Origin: Verrucomicrobiales bacterium
GTDB lineage: Bacteria > Verrucomicrobiota > Verrucomicrobiia > Limisphaerales > Palsa-1400
Assembly: GCA_003138485.1 (NCBI GenBank)
Contig: PLGF01000124.1
Span: forward strand, 1 to 47,338
Direction of reading: 5' to 3'
Length of the DNA: 47,338 nucleotides
The notes under the pieces were generated by a model. That model was not told the DNA's origin and did no database searches. It saw nothing but the letters and a program-made list of their open reading frames with translations. Position numbers and translations under genes: made by a program. Positions 34,383 through 43,780 of the stretch are shown here, one piece after another. The first letter of the stretch is position 1. Each line of letters opens with the position of its first letter.

Positions 34383-34544
34383 CATGTAAGCCCGGACGAA
34401 AACCGGACAATATATTTGAACCGTCGGCACCAAGGGAGAGGCCGTCATTTCTTTCCCAGCCCGATGAGAGGCGCGTGATCGTCTTTGACTTTTTGGCGTT
34501 CCAGGGCAACGCTTCACCAGGACATCGGGATAATTGACAACGAC

Positions 34545-35180
34545 ATGAAAATTGAAACCCGCTCGGAATACACCCGCGGAGCATTGGACCTGGGCGGCCT
34601 GAAGGCAAGCCCGCTCGATCAGTTCGCGCTTTGGTTTCAGGAGGCGATGGACGCGCGGATCGTCGAGCCAAACGCCATGTGCCTGGCCACCGCCGGGGCG
34701 GATGCGCGTCCGCTGGCGCGCACGGTGCTGTTGAAAAGTTATGATGAGCGCGGTTTCGTGTTTTACACGAATTTGGAAAGCCGCAAGGCGCGGCAGATGG
34801 CGGAGAACGCCAATGTCTCGCTGCTCTTTCCCTGGCTGGCGCTGGAACGGCAGGTGATCGTCTGCGGCCCGGTGGAGAAGGTTTCCACCGCCGAAACGCT
34901 CGCCTATTTCATCACGCGCCCGCGCGGGAGCCAACTGGGCGCCTGGGTATCGGCGCAAAGTTCGGTCATCACGACGCGGTCGTTGCTGGAGGAGAAGTGG
35001 GAGGAAATGAAGCGCAAATTCGGCGAAGGCCAGGTGCCGCTGCCCTCGTTTTGGGGCGGCTACCGCGTGGCACCCCGGGAGATCGAATTCTGGCAAGGCC
35101 GGCCCAGCCGCCTGCACGACCGGTTTCTGTACACCCGCCAGCCCGATGCCTCCTGGAAAATCGACCGGCTGGCCCCGTGA
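34545..35180 (+). CDS. pdxH: Pyridoxine/pyridoxamine 5'-phosphate oxidase
   Basis: Makes pyridoxal 5'-phosphate with FMN, the last step of vitamin B6 synthesis and salvage. The 211 residues contain ALWFQEAMDARIVEPNAMCLAT, RPLARTVLLKSYDERGFVFYTNLESRKARQM (FMN and substrate site), LALERQVIVCGPVEKV, GSQLGAWVSAQSSVI and the C-terminal FWGGYRVAPREIEFWQGRPSRLHDRFLY signature. The frame continues upstream to 34485, but the ATG at 34545 (MKIETRSEY) fits the family length. It may supply PLP to the class V aminotransferase and others, but is not linked to them. Confidence 0.93.
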   Translation: MKIETRSEYTRGALDLGGLKASPLDQFALWFQEAMDARIVEPNAMCLATAGADARPLARTVLLKSYDERGFVFYTNLESRKARQMAENANVSLLFPWLALERQVIVCGPVEKVSTAETLAYFITRPRGSQLGAWVSAQSSVITTRSLLEEKWEEMKRKFGEGQVPLPSFWGGYRVAPREIEFWQGRPSRLHDRFLYTRQPDASWKIDRLAP

Positions 35181-35325
35181 GAAAACATCTGAATAATTCG
35201 CGGCCCGGCTGCATCTAAACTAATCCCGAATAAGCGGATTTTGTGATTTGCTTATTTTGAGCGCTGGCGCAACCATGCAGCCAGCCTCCCGGATGGACGG
35301 CGAGATTTAGATTCGGATTTAGAAT

Positions 35326-36759
35326 ATGAGAGGATCCTCAAGACTGATTACAACTGCGGCAGTGGTATTGGCGCTGGCGGGCGCCGCCGGAGTTTGGTTC
35401 TGGCAATCGCATCATGCCAATAAACCGATGTGGCACACGAGCAAAGTGCGAAAAGGAGACCTGACGGCCACGATCACGGCAACGGGCACGGTGGAACCGG
35501 AGGAGGTGGTGGACGTGGGGGCGCAAGTCTCGGGGCAATTCCTGGAGTTCGGCAAGGACAGGAATGGAAAATCAATCGATTATGGTTCCATTGTGGAGTC
35601 AAACATGCTGCTGGCCAAGATTGACACCGCGCTCTTCAGGGCCGCCGTGGACCTGGACAACGCGGTGGTGGCATCGGACGAGGCAGGCGAAGCGCAGGCG
35701 GCCGCCAATGTGGAGCAGATGCTGGCCAAGGAGGCGGAGGCCGAAGCGGATTGGAATCGGGCGCAGAAGCTGGGGCCATCGGAAGCCCTGGCTCCGACGA
35801 CGTATGATTCCTACAAGGCCACCTACGAAATTGCCAAGGCCAATGTTCACATGGCCCGGGCGGCGGTGGATTCGGCCAAAGCCGCCACGCAGCAAGCCAA
35901 AGCCACCCTGGCTAGAGACCAGAAAAACCTTGATTACTGCACCATTTTGTCTCCTGTCAAAGGCGTGATCATTGACCGGCGGGTGAACATAGGTGAAACG
36001 GTGGCGTCGAGCCTGAACACGCCCAGTTTGTTTTTGATTGCCAAGGACCTCACACGCATCCAGGTCTGGGCCTCCGTCAATGAAGCCGACATCGGCAGCA
36101 TCCATCCAGGCCAGGAGGTGACCTTTACCGTGGACGCCTTTCCAAACCGCGTCTTCCACGGTGCTGTCAACAAGGTGCGGCTCAACGCCACCATGAATCA
36201 AAACGTGGTCACTTACACCGTCGAGGTCAACACGCTGAACACCGACGGCAGGCTTCTGCCATACTTGACAGCGAACGTCAATTTTCTGGCCGGAGGGGCG
36301 ACCAATGCCCTGCTGGTCTTGAACTCTGCTTTGCGCTGGCACCCGCAGAAGGACCTCATCGCACCGGAGTTCCGCCAGTCAGGCAATGCGCCCGCCAGGA
36401 CTGCCGACGAGGGCGGCGCTTCGGGGACTCCCGACACGCCAGCCGAAAGACGCGCGGCTCCCAGCAACGGCGGCCGCGAAGGAGGCGGGGGCGGCGGACA
36501 GGAGGCCGTTCCCGTGCAAATGGGAACCTTATGGCTGGCGGCTGGGAATTTCGTCCGGCCCTTGCCGGTGAAACTTGGAGTAACCGACGGGACTTGGACT
36601 GAAGTTCAAGGCGAGGGCCTGGACAAAGGCGCGACCGTTGTGACAGGCATCGTCAGCGTGGAAGCGGGCGCGGATGAAGCCAATCCCTTCGTGCCTCAGA
36701 TTGGCCAGCGGCGCGGCCCCACCAACGCCATGCCCACCCGGCGCGGCAACGGTCCATGA
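35326..36759 (+). CDS. macA: MacA-type periplasmic adaptor (HlyD/membrane-fusion protein)
   Basis: A 477-residue adaptor linking an inner-membrane ABC exporter to a TolC channel. It has a single N-terminal membrane anchor (AVVLALAGAAGVWFW), GDLTATITATGTVEPEEVVDVGAQVSG (lipoyl part), a long helical hairpin (about 100-205), LDYCTILSPVKGVIIDRRVNIGETV and ITV-like beta-barrel segments (IQVWASVNEADIGSIHPGQEV). An unusual Pro/Gly-rich linker (about 350-395) interrupts the membrane-proximal domain before VQMGTLWLA. It is first in the efflux operon, with a 145-base upstream gap for the promoter. Substrate unknown. Confidence 0.88.
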   Translation: MRGSSRLITTAAVVLALAGAAGVWFWQSHHANKPMWHTSKVRKGDLTATITATGTVEPEEVVDVGAQVSGQFLEFGKDRNGKSIDYGSIVESNMLLAKIDTALFRAAVDLDNAVVASDEAGEAQAAANVEQMLAKEAEAEADWNRAQKLGPSEALAPTTYDSYKATYEIAKANVHMARAAVDSAKAATQQAKATLARDQKNLDYCTILSPVKGVIIDRRVNIGETVASSLNTPSLFLIAKDLTRIQVWASVNEADIGSIHPGQEVTFTVDAFPNRVFHGAVNKVRLNATMNQNVVTYTVEVNTLNTDGRLLPYLTANVNFLAGGATNALLVLNSALRWHPQKDLIAPEFRQSGNAPARTADEGGASGTPDTPAERRAAPSNGGREGGGGGGQEAVPVQMGTLWLAAGNFVRPLPVKLGVTDGTWTEVQGEGLDKGATVVTGIVSVEAGADEANPFVPQIGQRRGPTNAMPTRRGNGP

Positions 36760-36774
36760 TGGCAATGCACGGTT

Positions 36775-37485
36775 ATGGAATTGCTTGAGTTGCGCGAGGT
36801 TTGCAAGACCTACCACCTGGGAGAGCTGGATTTGCAGGTGCTCAAAGGTGTCAGCCTCTCCGTTGCCAAGGGGGAGCTGGTGGCGTTGATGGGCGCCAGC
36901 GGTTCGGGCAAGAGCACGCTGATGAATATCCTCGGCTGTCTGGATCGGCTCTCTTCCGGCGAGTATTGGCTGGATGGACAGGAGGTTTCCGACGCGTCGG
37001 CCAACGAACGGGCACGTCTCCGCAACCGTCTGATAGGCTTTGTTTTTCAGAGTTTCAATCTTCTGGCGCGAACCTCCGCGCTGGACAACGTCTCCATGCC
37101 GCTGACCTATGGCACGGAATTTGTTTCTGAGGACGAGATGAAGGCGCGCGCGGTAGAGATGCTTCGCAAGGTGGGCCTGGCCGACCGCATGCATCACCAG
37201 CCCTCGCAACTTTCCGGCGGGCAGCAGCAGCGCGTGGCCATTGCCCGGTCGCTGATCAACCGCCCGCGGCTGCTGCTGGCGGATGAGCCGACCGGCAATC
37301 TGGATTCCCGCACCAGCGAGGAAATCCTGCAAATGTTCCGGGACCTTAACGAAAAGGAAGGTCTGACCGTCATCCTCGTCACGCATGACCCGGAGGTGGC
37401 CCGCCACGCCAAGCGGACCATCCGCATCCGTGACGGGTTGATCGCGGGGGGGCCGGAGATCAAAAGAGAGGAGATACAGAAGTGA
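36775..37485 (+). CDS. MacB-type ABC transporter ATPase
   Basis: A 236-residue nucleotide-binding protein of the MacB/LolD class: Walker A GASGSGKST (40-48), Q-loop VFQSFNLLART, signature LSGGQQQRVAIARSL (146-160), Walker B LLLADEPTGNLD (167-178) and switch histidine in VTHDPEVAR. It powers the permease encoded next. In E. coli MacB the ATPase and permease are one chain; here they are separate. Its last codons overlap the permease GTG start (GTGA). Confidence 0.93.
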   Translation: MELLELREVCKTYHLGELDLQVLKGVSLSVAKGELVALMGASGSGKSTLMNILGCLDRLSSGEYWLDGQEVSDASANERARLRNRLIGFVFQSFNLLARTSALDNVSMPLTYGTEFVSEDEMKARAVEMLRKVGLADRMHHQPSQLSGGQQQRVAIARSLINRPRLLLADEPTGNLDSRTSEEILQMFRDLNEKEGLTVILVTHDPEVARHAKRTIRIRDGLIAGGPEIKREEIQK

Positions 37486-38843
37486 GGGCCTATCGCACCT
37501 TTAAAACCGCCATGCGGGCTTTGCGCAGGAATGTCATGCGCGCAGGGCTGACCACCCTGGGCATCGTCATCGGGGTGGCGGCGGTGATTGCCATGATGGA
37601 GATTGGCAACGGGTCCGCCCTGGCGATCCAACACACCATTGCCACCATGGGCGCCTACAATCTGATGGTGTTTCCCGGCAACGCTTTGATGGGCGGCATC
37701 AGCACCGGCACCGGCGGCAGCATGAGGCTGTCTCCGCAGGACGCGGACGCGATTCTGACCGATTGCCCCTCGGTGACAGCGGCGGCGCCGGTGGTCTATG
37801 CGCGCGCCCAGGCGATCTATAACAACTTGAACTGGCAGCCCGGCAGCCTCCTCGGCACCACGCCGGCGTTTTTGGAAGTCCGGGATTGGGGCGACATGGC
37901 GCAGGGCAGCTCCTTCACCGACCGCGATGTCCGCAATTGCAGCAAGGTCTGCGTCATTGGCAAAACGATTGTTAAAATGCTTTTCCAGGACGAACCGCCC
38001 GTCGGCAAGGAAATCCGCCTCATGAACGTCAACTTCAAAGTCGTCGGCGTCCTCAAGGCCAAAGGCGCCAATATGATGGGATCGGACCAGGACGACATCA
38101 TCTTGGCGCCGTGGACGACGATCAAGTATCGCGTCTCCGCCGTTTCGAGCACCGCCGCCACGACGGCGGCCGCGACCACCACGAGCGTTCTTCCCAGCCA
38201 GGTTTATCCTCCCGCCCCGGCGTCCTTGTATTCGACCCCATCGTCCACGCAGCAGGCCGATACGCCGCAGCCGGTGCGATTCGCCAATGTCAATCAAATT
38301 GTAGTCTCGGCCAGATCGGCGGGCGAGGTCCAGCAAGCCATCGAGGAAATCACCGCCCTGCTGCGGGAGCGGCATCACATCCGGCCCAACATGCCCGAAG
38401 ATTTCACCATCCGCGACATGACCGAAATGGTTCGGACCATGAGTTCGACGACGGAGTTGATGACGACGCTGCTGCTGATCGTGGCGGCGATATCGCTGGT
38501 GGTGGGCGGAGTGGGCATCATGAACATCATGCTCGTTTCAGTCACGGAGCGGACGCGTGAGATCGGCCTGCGCATGGCGGTCGGCGCGCAGTCCGGCGAC
38601 ATTCTGCATCAATTCCTGATGGAGGCCATTGTGCTGTGCCTGATCGGCGGCGCGATCGGGATTGCGTTGGGGCGCGCCACTTCGGTTTTGGTGCGCCTGA
38701 TTAAACACTGGCCCACGGCGGTGTCTGTAGGGGCCATCATCGTGGCGGTGGCGGTCTCGGCTCTGGTCGGCGTCCTTTTTGGTTTTTATCCGGCATGGAA
38801 GGCGTCGCGGTTGGACCCGATTGACGCGCTACGCTACGAATAA
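37482..38843 (+). CDS. MacB-type ABC transporter permease (FtsX family)
   Basis: A 453-residue permease starting at GTG, overlapping the ATPase stop by four bases. The N-terminal membrane helix (TTLGIVIGVAAVIAMMEIGNG) is followed by a large periplasmic domain, then three C-terminal helices with LLLIVAAISLVVGGVGIMNIMLVSVTERTREIGLRMAVGA and LCLIGGAIGIALGRA. A Thr/Ala/Ser-rich low-complexity insert (about 220-268, SSTAATTAAATTTSV) lies in the periplasmic part. Mechanically it pushes substrate from the periplasm through the TolC-like channel rather than across the inner membrane. Confidence 0.92.
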   Translation: MRAYRTFKTAMRALRRNVMRAGLTTLGIVIGVAAVIAMMEIGNGSALAIQHTIATMGAYNLMVFPGNALMGGISTGTGGSMRLSPQDADAILTDCPSVTAAAPVVYARAQAIYNNLNWQPGSLLGTTPAFLEVRDWGDMAQGSSFTDRDVRNCSKVCVIGKTIVKMLFQDEPPVGKEIRLMNVNFKVVGVLKAKGANMMGSDQDDIILAPWTTIKYRVSAVSSTAATTAAATTTSVLPSQVYPPAPASLYSTPSSTQQADTPQPVRFANVNQIVVSARSAGEVQQAIEEITALLRERHHIRPNMPEDFTIRDMTEMVRTMSSTTELMTTLLLIVAAISLVVGGVGIMNIMLVSVTERTREIGLRMAVGAQSGDILHQFLMEAIVLCLIGGAIGIALGRATSVLVRLIKHWPTAVSVGAIIVAVAVSALVGVLFGFYPAWKASRLDPIDALRYE

Positions 38844-38873
38844 ACCGCGGAGACTGCCCACGATCTGATTGCA

Positions 38874-40289
38874 ATGAACAAGAGTTTTCCATTGACGCAA
38901 ACGGCCCTGGCCGTTTCCCTCGCCGCGCTGACACTCATCAGCGGCTGCATGGCTGGCCCGGATTATCATCCGCCCAAAACCTCGACGCCGCCAACCTGGT
39001 CCAGCGCGAACAATGTCGCCGCGGCGGGCACCCGCCTCACGACCAACGCGGTCGATATGGCGCAATGGTGGGCCCGGTTTCAGGACCCCCGGCTTACCGA
39101 GCTGGTCAGCGCCGCGCTCTGCACCAACCTGGACGTGCAAATGGCCCAAGCGCTCCTGCGCGAAGCGCGCGCCGCCCGCGGCAGGGATGCGGGCGGACTC
39201 TGGCCCTCGGCGACAGCGTCCGGATCGGTCATCCACTCCGGCACGATGAACGGCGCGAACAAGAGCACCGCGTTGCACGCGGGCGCGGCAGCGGCGTGGA
39301 ATTTGGATTTCTTTGGCGCCAACCGGCGGCAGCTTGAGTCGGATGACGCCGCCATCCAGGCCGCCCGCGAAAATATACACGACGCACAGGTGACGCTGGT
39401 CTCGGAAGTGGCGCTGGACTACCTTCAGGTGCGCGGCGCCCAGGAACAGATCGGCATCGCGCAGACCAATCTCCTCTCCGAAGCGCGCACGGCGGAGGTG
39501 ACGCGCCAGAAAGGGGCGGCCGGGTTCGTGAGCGCGTTGGACGAGGCCAATGCCGACGCGCAAGTGGCGATGACGGCCGCGAGCATTCCGCCGCTGGAAA
39601 CCACCATCCAGCAGAACATTTTCGCGTTGAGCATCCTGCTCAATCGTCCCCCCGCCGATCTGCTGGCGGATTTGTCCAAACCCGGCCCCATCCCGACGGC
39701 GCCGCCGGAAGTGCCGGTGGGGCTTCCCTCGGACCTGTTGCGGCGGCGGCCGGACATCCGAGCCGCGGAAGCCAATTTGCACGGGGCGGCGGCGCTCATC
39801 GGGGTGGCTGTGGCGGATTTTTATCCTCAATTCTCGTTGACGGGGTCGCTCAATTACCAGAACAACCTGGCGCGGGACCTGTTCGCGGGACCCAGCGGGA
39901 TTTATTCCGGCGGCCCGCAGGTGAGCTGGCCGATTTTTTCGGGCGGCAGCACCATTTCCAACCTGCGTCTCCAGAAAGCGGCCACGGACGCGGCCTACAT
40001 CACGTATCAGAAAACCGTGCTGGCGGCGCTGTCGGACGTGGAGAGCTACCTGGTGGCGTTTTCCAAGGAGTGGGACCATCGCAAGGCCCTGAGCGACGCG
40101 GTCATCAAGAACCGGCGCGCGCTGGAGCTGTCGCGGCAGCTCTATCAGGCAGGCACGGCGGAATTTCTGACGGTCCTGGACGCGGAACGCTCGCTCCTGG
40201 GTTCCGAGACCGCGCTGGCGCAAAGCCGGCAGGCCATTTCATCAGACCTGGTGAATATTTACCGGGCGCTGGGAGGCGGGTGGGAATAG
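38874..40289 (+). CDS. TolC-family outer-membrane efflux lipoprotein (NodT/OprM type)
   Basis: A 471-residue channel with a lipobox LISGC (Cys about residue 25), then GPDYHPP, the standard start of NodT lipoproteins. Paired OEP repeats are visible: WWARFQDPRLTELVSAALCTNLDVQMAQA and VPVGLPSDLLRRRPDIRAAEANLHGAAALIGVAVADFYPQFSLTGSL. A C-terminal helical part follows (ELSRQLYQAGTAEFLTVLDAERSLL). As the fourth gene of macA-ATPase-permease-tolC it completes a tripartite efflux pump. It converges with kdpE 12 bases away. Confidence 0.93.
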   Translation: MNKSFPLTQTALAVSLAALTLISGCMAGPDYHPPKTSTPPTWSSANNVAAAGTRLTTNAVDMAQWWARFQDPRLTELVSAALCTNLDVQMAQALLREARAARGRDAGGLWPSATASGSVIHSGTMNGANKSTALHAGAAAAWNLDFFGANRRQLESDDAAIQAARENIHDAQVTLVSEVALDYLQVRGAQEQIGIAQTNLLSEARTAEVTRQKGAAGFVSALDEANADAQVAMTAASIPPLETTIQQNIFALSILLNRPPADLLADLSKPGPIPTAPPEVPVGLPSDLLRRRPDIRAAEANLHGAAALIGVAVADFYPQFSLTGSLNYQNNLARDLFAGPSGIYSGGPQVSWPIFSGGSTISNLRLQKAATDAAYITYQKTVLAALSDVESYLVAFSKEWDHRKALSDAVIKNRRALELSRQLYQAGTAEFLTVLDAERSLLGSETALAQSRQAISSDLVNIYRALGGGWE

Positions 40290-40301
40290 GGCCGGCCGGG
40301 T

Positions 40302-41000
40302 TCAGGCGGCCAGCAGCCGGTAACCCACCCCGGCCTCTGTAACTAATAATTCAGGCCGGCTCGGATTCACCTCCAGCTTCTCCCGCAGGTGCCCGATGTA
40401 AACACGCAGATAATGGGTCTGCTCGCCATAGTTGGGACCCCACACTTCCTTGAGAATCTGGCGGTGCGTGACCACCTTGCCCGCGTTTCGCACCAGCAGC
40501 CGCAGCAGCGAGTATTCCGTCGGCGTCATCTTGATTTCCTTTCCCTGCACCAGGACCTGGCGGCTCGACAGATCGACCTCCAGGCGGCCGGAACGAAACA
40601 CCGCGTTGTCCGCCATCGGCGCCCCGCGCCTGCGCGCCACGCGCAACCGGGCCAGAAACTCGGCCGTGCTGAAGGGCTTGGTGACAAAATCGTCCGCCCC
40701 GTTGTCCAGCGCGGATACTTTGTCGTCCTCTCCTTCGCGCACCGAGAGCACCAATACCGGCACCTGGCTCCATTCCCTCAGACGTTGCAACACGGTGACG
40801 CCGTCCATGTCGGGCAGACCCAGATCCAGCACCACGGCGTCAGGACGCCGTTGCGCGGCCTCGATGAGTCCTTCCTGGCCGGTGGCGGCATCGAAAACGC
40901 GGTAGCCGCTGCCTTCCAGCGCCACGCGCAGGAGCCGGCGGATTTGCACTTCGTCGTCAATAATCAGGACAACCGGGGGATGGGGGGTGGTTTCATTCAT
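40302..41000 (-). CDS. kdpE: KdpE-like response regulator
   Basis: A 232-residue OmpR/PhoB-type regulator. The receiver has LIIDDEVQIRRLL, phosphoacceptor D59 in VVLDLGLPDMDG, VLSVREGEDDKVSALDNGADDFVTKPFS, and the C-terminal winged helix MTPTEYSLLRLLVRNAGKVVTHRQILKEVWG...YLRVYIGHLREKLE. The order fits KdpE, the regulator of the high-affinity potassium ATPase. It overlaps kdpD by ATGA (40997-41000), so kdpD is translated first and coupled to it. kdpFABC is absent from the window. Confidence 0.92.
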   Translation of the reverse strand: MNETTPHPPVVLIIDDEVQIRRLLRVALEGSGYRVFDAATGQEGLIEAAQRRPDAVVLDLGLPDMDGVTVLQRLREWSQVPVLVLSVREGEDDKVSALDNGADDFVTKPFSTAEFLARLRVARRRGAPMADNAVFRSGRLEVDLSSRQVLVQGKEIKMTPTEYSLLRLLVRNAGKVVTHRQILKEVWGPNYGEQTHYLRVYIGHLREKLEVNPSRPELLVTEAGVGYRLLAA

Positions 41001-43681
41001 ACAGTGGCGTCCACTGCCGGCTCGGGACTGCCCACGATCGGCAGAAATATGACAAATTCCGCGCCGCCTCCGGGCCGGTTGCGGGCCTCGACGCGCCCCT
41101 GGTGGGCCTCAACCAGGCCTTTGACAATGGAAAGCCCCAAGCCGGTCCCTCCGGCGGGGGCGCCGGGGACCCGGTAAAACTTCTCAAAGACATGCGGCAG
41201 GCTCTCCTCCGGCAGGCCCGGCCCGCGGTCCGCGACCGAAACCGCCATCTCGCCGCCGACCACGGCGGCCTTGACTTCAACACTCGTGCCTGCCGGGGTG
41301 TAATTGGCGGCGTTCAAGAGGAGGTTGCTCAGGGCTTGTTCGATCAGGACGAAATCCATCTTCACAAGCGGGAGCGGCTGGATCAGCGAAAGTGTCACCC
41401 GATGTTTGGACAGCTCGCGCTCGTCGCGGCGCAGGGTGACGTTGACGAGGTCGGAGACGTCGCACCATTCCAGGCGGGGCTTGACCTTGCCGCTTTCGAG
41501 GCGGGTCATATCGAGCAAGTTGCCGACCAGCCGGTTGAGGCGGGCGGCGCTCTCCTGGATTTCCTGGGTGAGCGTCAGTTGGAGCGGCGCCGGTTCCCTG
41601 ACCTTGAGTTCCGCCAGGGCGGACGCGGCTGCCGTGATGGCGGCAATGGGGGTGCGCAATTCGTGGGAAATGGAGTTGAGCAGCGCCTTGCTCAGCTTCT
41701 CCGATTCGGCCAGAAGCTGCGCCTGTTGGGACTCGGCATCGAGCCGGAGGCGGTCCAGCACCAGGGCCGCCTGCCGGGCAAAGGCGCCCAGGAGATCGCG
41801 CTGTTCCAACGTCGGCTGATGATCTCCTTCCAGAGCCACTGCCAGCACGCCCACCGCGCCCCGGTTGGTTTGGAGGGGCAGATAGATCGCCGCGGCGGCG
41901 GGCAGGTTGTCGGTAAATCGTCCGGCCGTTTTTCCAAAACGAAAGGCCCACGCCGCCACGCTTTGCTCTTTATCGGAAACGGCAAAACTGCTGGCCGGAT
42001 GCGCGTTGCGGGCCAGCGCCCCGCCCGGCTCCCGCAGGAGAATCGCCGCCTTCGCCTTGAAGGCTTGCTCCACCTGCCGCACCAATCTCTGCGCCACGTC
42101 ATCAATTTCCGTGGCGTCCGCCAAATCGCGCGTCAACATATAAAGCGCCGTGGAGCGTTCCTCGCGCCGCCGCTCCGCCCGCTCCTGCCAGCGAATGCGG
42201 GAAACCAACTGCCCCAAAACCAGAGCCACCACAAAGTACATGCAAAACATCATGATGTCTTCGCCGTGAATCATTCGCAGCGAATAGCGCGGCGGCAGGA
42301 AAAAGTAGTCCCATAGGAGCGCGCTGATCGTGGCCGTCGCCAGCATCGGCCCGCGCCCGATGAACAAGGCCGCCAGCACCACCCCCAACAGGTAAACCAG
42401 CGCCAAGGCGTGCGGCGCCGCGATCGTATCCAGCACAATGTTCAATGCCGTGCAAACCGCCACCACCCCCAGGCCGGCCAGGTACTGCCCGAAGGAGAAT
42501 TCAAACCCCGGCGCCGCGCGGCTTTCGCGCTGCGGACGCTCGGCGACTTCGGGACGCACCACGTGCAACTCGATGTGCCCGCTCTCCCGCACCAGGCGGC
42601 GAAGCAACCGGCCCCCGCCAAACCAGTCCAGCGCGCGGTCGGTCCCCGGTTTGCCCACCACGATTTGGGTGACATTCTGCTGGCGGGCCACGCGCAACAG
42701 GCCGCGGGCAACATCGGTATCGGCTGTCGTAATGATTTCCGCGCCCAGTTCACGCGCCAGCGCCAGATGTTGGGTCAGCCGCTCCTGGGCCTCCGGCGTC
42801 AGCGGCTGCGGTAGCTCGACATAAACGGCAACCCAGGGGCAATCAAAGTTATCCGCCAGCCGACGCGTCCACCGCACCATGTGCGGGGAATGAGGGCTGG
42901 CGCTGACGGCGACCAGGAGGCGATGGCCGGATCGCCACGGCCCGGTGATTTGCATCGCCTGGAGGTAGTCATGCACATCCTGGCCGACGTGGTCGGCGGC
43001 CAGGCGCAGGGCCATCTCGCGCAGGGCGTTGAGATTGCCCTCGCGGAAGAAGTTCATCATCGCCTGCTCGGCTCTCTCCGGCACATAGACCTTCCCTTCG
43101 TCCAGCCGCTTGAGCAGGTCTTCGGGCGGCAGATCAATCAATTCCATTTCCGCCCCGTCCAGCACGCTGTCCGGCACGGTTTCCTGGACCGCCGAGCCGG
43201 TGATCTGGCGGACGGTATCGACGCGGCTCTCGGCGTGCTGCACGTTCATCGTCGTATAGACGTCGATGCCCGCGTCCAGCAGTTCGATGACGTCCTGGTA
43301 GCGTTTGGCGTGGCGGGAGCCGGGAGCGTTGGTGTGGGGCAATTCGTCCACCAAGGCCAGTTGCGGGCGGCGGGCCAGCAGGGCGTCGAGGTCCATTTCC
43401 TCAAGGGTCACCCCTCGATAATCGACCTTGCGCCGCGCAATCAGGGGCACTCCGCCCACGAGCGCCTCGGTTTCCTTGCGGCCATGCGTTTCAACGTAGC
43501 CGATGACGACATCGACGCCCTCCCGCACGGCGCGCTGACCGGCGCGGAGCATGGCGTAGGTCTTGCCAACGCCTGCGGCCATGCCAAGAAAGACCTTGAA
43601 CTTGCCCCTCTTGGTCGCCGCTTCGCTCTTCTGGATTGCCGCCAGCAAAGCATCCGGGTCTGGACGAATGTCCTCAGCCAT
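40997..43681 (-). CDS. kdpD: KdpD-like sensor histidine kinase
   Basis: At 894 residues this is a full-length KdpD. It has an N-terminal KdpD domain with Walker-like GMAAGVGKT (33-41) and YVETHGRKETEALV, then LVDELPHTNAPGSRHAKRYQDV. A universal stress protein-like domain (about 250-375), four hydrophobic segments of the DUF4118 region (about 395-500), a GAF-like part and the kinase core follow: SHELRTP (672-678), NLLLNAANYTP, DRGPGLPEES and GGTGLGLSIV. It senses potassium limitation or osmotic stress in other bacteria. It lies between a hybrid kinase and kdpE, without the pump genes. Confidence 0.93.
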   Translation of the reverse strand: MAEDIRPDPDALLAAIQKSEAATKRGKFKVFLGMAAGVGKTYAMLRAGQRAVREGVDVVIGYVETHGRKETEALVGGVPLIARRKVDYRGVTLEEMDLDALLARRPQLALVDELPHTNAPGSRHAKRYQDVIELLDAGIDVYTTMNVQHAESRVDTVRQITGSAVQETVPDSVLDGAEMELIDLPPEDLLKRLDEGKVYVPERAEQAMMNFFREGNLNALREMALRLAADHVGQDVHDYLQAMQITGPWRSGHRLLVAVSASPHSPHMVRWTRRLADNFDCPWVAVYVELPQPLTPEAQERLTQHLALARELGAEIITTADTDVARGLLRVARQQNVTQIVVGKPGTDRALDWFGGGRLLRRLVRESGHIELHVVRPEVAERPQRESRAAPGFEFSFGQYLAGLGVVAVCTALNIVLDTIAAPHALALVYLLGVVLAALFIGRGPMLATATISALLWDYFFLPPRYSLRMIHGEDIMMFCMYFVVALVLGQLVSRIRWQERAERRREERSTALYMLTRDLADATEIDDVAQRLVRQVEQAFKAKAAILLREPGGALARNAHPASSFAVSDKEQSVAAWAFRFGKTAGRFTDNLPAAAAIYLPLQTNRGAVGVLAVALEGDHQPTLEQRDLLGAFARQAALVLDRLRLDAESQQAQLLAESEKLSKALLNSISHELRTPIAAITAAASALAELKVREPAPLQLTLTQEIQESAARLNRLVGNLLDMTRLESGKVKPRLEWCDVSDLVNVTLRRDERELSKHRVTLSLIQPLPLVKMDFVLIEQALSNLLLNAANYTPAGTSVEVKAAVVGGEMAVSVADRGPGLPEESLPHVFEKFYRVPGAPAGGTGLGLSIVKGLVEAHQGRVEARNRPGGGAEFVIFLPIVGSPEPAVDATV

Positions 43682-43780
43682 GAGGCCACTCTATCGGGTC
43701 TCCTGGGAAATGGCAGCTAAAAATGAAGTTTGTCAGGCGCGCTTGCGCCATGTCCAGCAATGGAAGCGATCAGAGAGGAA

